Shown here in pieces: positions 15,199-16,725 of a stretch of DNA of 16,725 bases; within the stretch, counting starts at the first letter, position 1; every line of letters begins with the position of its first letter. Position numbers and translations under genes: made by a program. The notes below the pieces were generated by a model. It was not told the DNA's origin. It ran no database searches and saw only the letters and a list, made by a program, of their open reading frames with translations. Source of the DNA: an uncultured Halieaceae bacterium (GTDB lineage Bacteria > Pseudomonadota > Gammaproteobacteria > Pseudomonadales > Halieaceae); assembly GCA_938045215.1 (NCBI GenBank), contig CALINF010000338.1, positions 1 to 16,725 on the forward strand, read 5' to 3'.

Positions 15199-16536
15199 TC
15201 AGGCGAGTTCGGTAAGCGTATCCGACAATGCAGACAACAAGCTATCGATTTCGTGTTTCTCGATAACGAACGGCAGCCCCATCTGAATGGTGTCGCCGCC
15301 GTAACGCACATAGAACCCCTTCTCCCACATACGCATCCCTACTTCAAAAGGTCGTCGCAGCGGCTCTCCCTCGTAGGATTGCAAGGTCAAAGCACCAGCG
15401 AATCCGTAGTTACGGATATCGCTGACAAAGGGTGAGCCCTTCAAGTCGTGTAACGCGTTCTCAAAGTACGGAGCCATCTCCGCCACACGTTGTGGCAGCT
15501 GCTCCTGTTCCAACACATCCAAAGCAGCAATTCCCGCTGCACAGGCTACCGGATGCGCGGAATAAGTATAGCCGTGCGGAAATTCCAGCAGGTAATCCGG
15601 ACCACCCTGCTCCATAAAAGTCTGATAAATCTCGCTGGTGGCAATCACCGCACCCAATGGTACGGCACCGTTAGTCACCTGCTTGGCTACGTTCATGATA
15701 TCGGGCACCACGCCAAACGCATCCGCGCCGGTCATCGCACCACAACGCCCAAAGCCGGTAATCACTTCGTCAAAAATCAGCAAGATATCGTTTGCATCAC
15801 AAATATCGCGCAAGCGTTGTAAGTACCCCGCAGGAGGCGGAATGACGCCCGCAGAGCCCGCCATTGGCTCAACGATCACGGCTGCAATATTGGAGGCATC
15901 ATGCAGCGCCACGAGCTCCTTCAGCTCATCCGCCAGTTGCCAGCCGTTTGTCGGCATACCTCGCGTGAAGGTATTCTCTGGCAGCATCGTATGCGACAGG
16001 TGATCGGCATCAACTGCCTGGCCGAACAGCTTGCGGTTAGCGCCAATACCGCCCACTGAAATACCGCCGAAATTCACGCCGTGATAACCCTTGATGCGGC
16101 CGATCAGTTTGGTCTTGGTGGGCTGGCCCTTCAGTCGCCAGTATGCTCTGGCCATCTTGAGTGAGGTATCTGCGCTCTCTGAGCCCGAATTGGTGAAGAA
16201 AACATAATCCAGACCATCGGGGGTAAGGGCCTTGAGGCGGTTGGCCAACTCAAACGAGCGTGGATGACCGAACTGGAATGCCGGTGAGTAATCCAGCGTT
16301 TGCATCTGTCGGGTGACCGCCTCGGTGATTTCCGCGCGGTTGTGACCCAACCCTGAGCACCACAGACCCGACATACCATCGAGAATCCGACGGCCGTTAT
16401 CATCGATATAGTAGGCACCCTCTGCAGCGACGATCATACGGGGATCGTTCTTGAACTGGCGGTTACCTGTATAGGCCATCCAGTGAGCCTCGAGCTCGGC
16501 TCGGGTCAGCTTTTGGGTTGCGGGCATCTGCGACAT
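15199..16536 (-). CDS. Class-III aminotransferase, beta-alanine/omega-amino acid:pyruvate type
   Basis: A 445-residue PLP-dependent omega-amino acid:pyruvate aminotransferase. Beta-alanine would give malonate semialdehyde and L-alanine. PLP residues: NSGSE (116-120), Y151 and H152 in KGYHGVNFGG, E223 in IVEP, D256 in IFDEVITGFGR, and Schiff-base K285 in NVAKQVTNG. W59 in GLWCSG and R411 in VRYGGD are the aromatic wall and carboxylate-switch arginine typical of the beta-alanine:pyruvate group, making this assignment firmer than for the aminotransferase at 83-1432. The frame extends to 16599; I start at the ATG at 16536, which matches the family length (about 445-450). It is divergent from the truncated LysR-type gene at 16658, its likely regulator, and is followed by the CoA-transferase on the same strand. 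Confidence 0.93.
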   Translation of the reverse strand: MSQMPATQKLTRAELEAHWMAYTGNRQFKNDPRMIVAAEGAYYIDDNGRRILDGMSGLWCSGLGHNRAEITEAVTRQMQTLDYSPAFQFGHPRSFELANRLKALTPDGLDYVFFTNSGSESADTSLKMARAYWRLKGQPTKTKLIGRIKGYHGVNFGGISVGGIGANRKLFGQAVDADHLSHTMLPENTFTRGMPTNGWQLADELKELVALHDASNIAAVIVEPMAGSAGVIPPPAGYLQRLRDICDANDILLIFDEVITGFGRCGAMTGADAFGVVPDIMNVAKQVTNGAVPLGAVIATSEIYQTFMEQGGPDYLLEFPHGYTYSAHPVACAAGIAALDVLEQEQLPQRVAEMAPYFENALHDLKGSPFVSDIRNYGFAGALTLQSYEGEPLRRPFEVGMRMWEKGFYVRYGGDTIQMGLPFVIEKHEIDSLLSALSDTLTELA

Positions 16537-16608
16537 TGACTTACATCCAGGTTGGTCAAAAAGGGCATGGTAAGCCCATTGCTTAGTTTCACAAATCATT
16601 ACCTATCA

Positions 16609-16640
16609 ATATAAAGTTTCGCTATTATGAAACTTTATAT
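16609..16640. promoter_or_regulatory. Perfect 12-bp inverted repeat, candidate operator between divergent genes
   Basis: ATATAAAGTTTC (16609-16620) and GAAACTTTATAT (16629-16640) are exact complements with an 8-bp spacer GCTATTAT. The site is 17 bp before the truncated + strand regulator and 72 bp before the aminotransferase ATG. The spacer contains TATTAT (16623-16628), a possible -10 for the regulator; the left arm contains TATATT on the minus strand, a possible -10 for the aminotransferase. Position and size fit an autoregulatory LysR-type binding site, although the T-N11-A core is not centred on the symmetry axis. Confidence 0.6.
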
Positions 16641-16657
16641 CACCGTAGGGCACGCCT

Positions 16658-16725
16658 GTGGCACGTAAAGCACTGCTGGGTAATGTCACAGACAACGACC
16701 TTCGACTACTTCGTGTGTACAGGGC
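16658..16725 (+). CDS. N terminus of a LysR-type transcriptional regulator, cut by the window edge
   Basis: A GTG start at 16658 opens a frame that runs to the edge: 22 full codons reading MARKALLGNVTD then NDLRLLRVYR. The DLRLLRVY/F pattern after a short basic leader is how many LysR-type regulators begin, just before the winged helix-turn-helix. A modest TAGGG lies upstream. Divergence from an omega-amino acid aminotransferase with an inverted repeat between them is the standard LysR arrangement. The helix-turn-helix and effector domain lie outside the window, so the family call rests on a short segment plus context. Confidence 0.6.
   Translation, partial: MARKALLGNVTDNDLRLLRVYR

Noticed and set aside
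83..16536. The two class-III aminotransferases considered as a recent duplication bounding a mobile segment
   Set aside because: They are clearly diverged at protein level, in opposite orientations, and no transposase, integrase or flanking direct repeat is visible.

Overview
The window is about 57% GC by eye and reads as a chromosomal segment of a free-living, respiring proteobacterium, probably a gammaproteobacterium. The evidence is an HME-RND copper/silver efflux system, paired PepSY membrane proteins, an LCAD-type acyl-CoA dehydrogenase and class-III omega-aminotransferases. The lineage is inferred from gene content, and I cannot name a genus. Genes are densely packed. I see no tRNA, rRNA, CRISPR array, insertion sequence or phage gene.

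Left part (1-6100): a class-III aminotransferase on the + strand (83-1432) converges on a minus-strand set of aldehyde dehydrogenase, glycerol kinase (glpK) and a 61-residue probable zinc-binding protein (4662 down to 1536). The two units meet in a 103-bp gap with two strong inverted repeats. An acyl-CoA dehydrogenase (4937-6085, +) diverges from the aldehyde dehydrogenase across a 274-bp regulatory gap. It converges on the efflux operon, and its stop codon lies in the loop of a GC-rich hairpin.

Middle part (6101-12450, minus strand): a copper/silver module. It starts with a small secreted Cys/His/Met-rich protein and continues with a TolC-type outer-membrane channel, a membrane-fusion protein and a CusA-type RND pump. 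The last three genes overlap by 4 and 8 nt. CusA keeps the three methionines of the Cu(I)/Ag(I) site of E. coli CusA. The adaptor has a cysteine-less heavy-metal-binding domain near its N terminus and a C-terminal run of six MDHGS-like pentapeptides.

Right part (12510-16725): a minus-strand run of beta-alanine:pyruvate-type aminotransferase, CaiB/BaiF (class III) CoA-transferase and two tandem, evidently duplicated PepSY membrane proteins. It ends in a probable intrinsic terminator just before the copper module. A truncated gene diverges from the aminotransferase at the right edge. Its first 22 codons look like the start of a LysR-type regulator. A perfect 12-bp inverted repeat in the shared promoter gap is the obvious candidate operator.

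Taken together, the window holds a metal-efflux system of known type with unusual accessory parts (metal-binding tail, small secreted protein, nearby PepSY pair). Around it lie enzymes that could handle omega-amino acids and their acyl-CoA products (two aminotransferases, aldehyde dehydrogenase, CoA-transferase, acyl-CoA dehydrogenase). That pathway link is an inference from gene content only.
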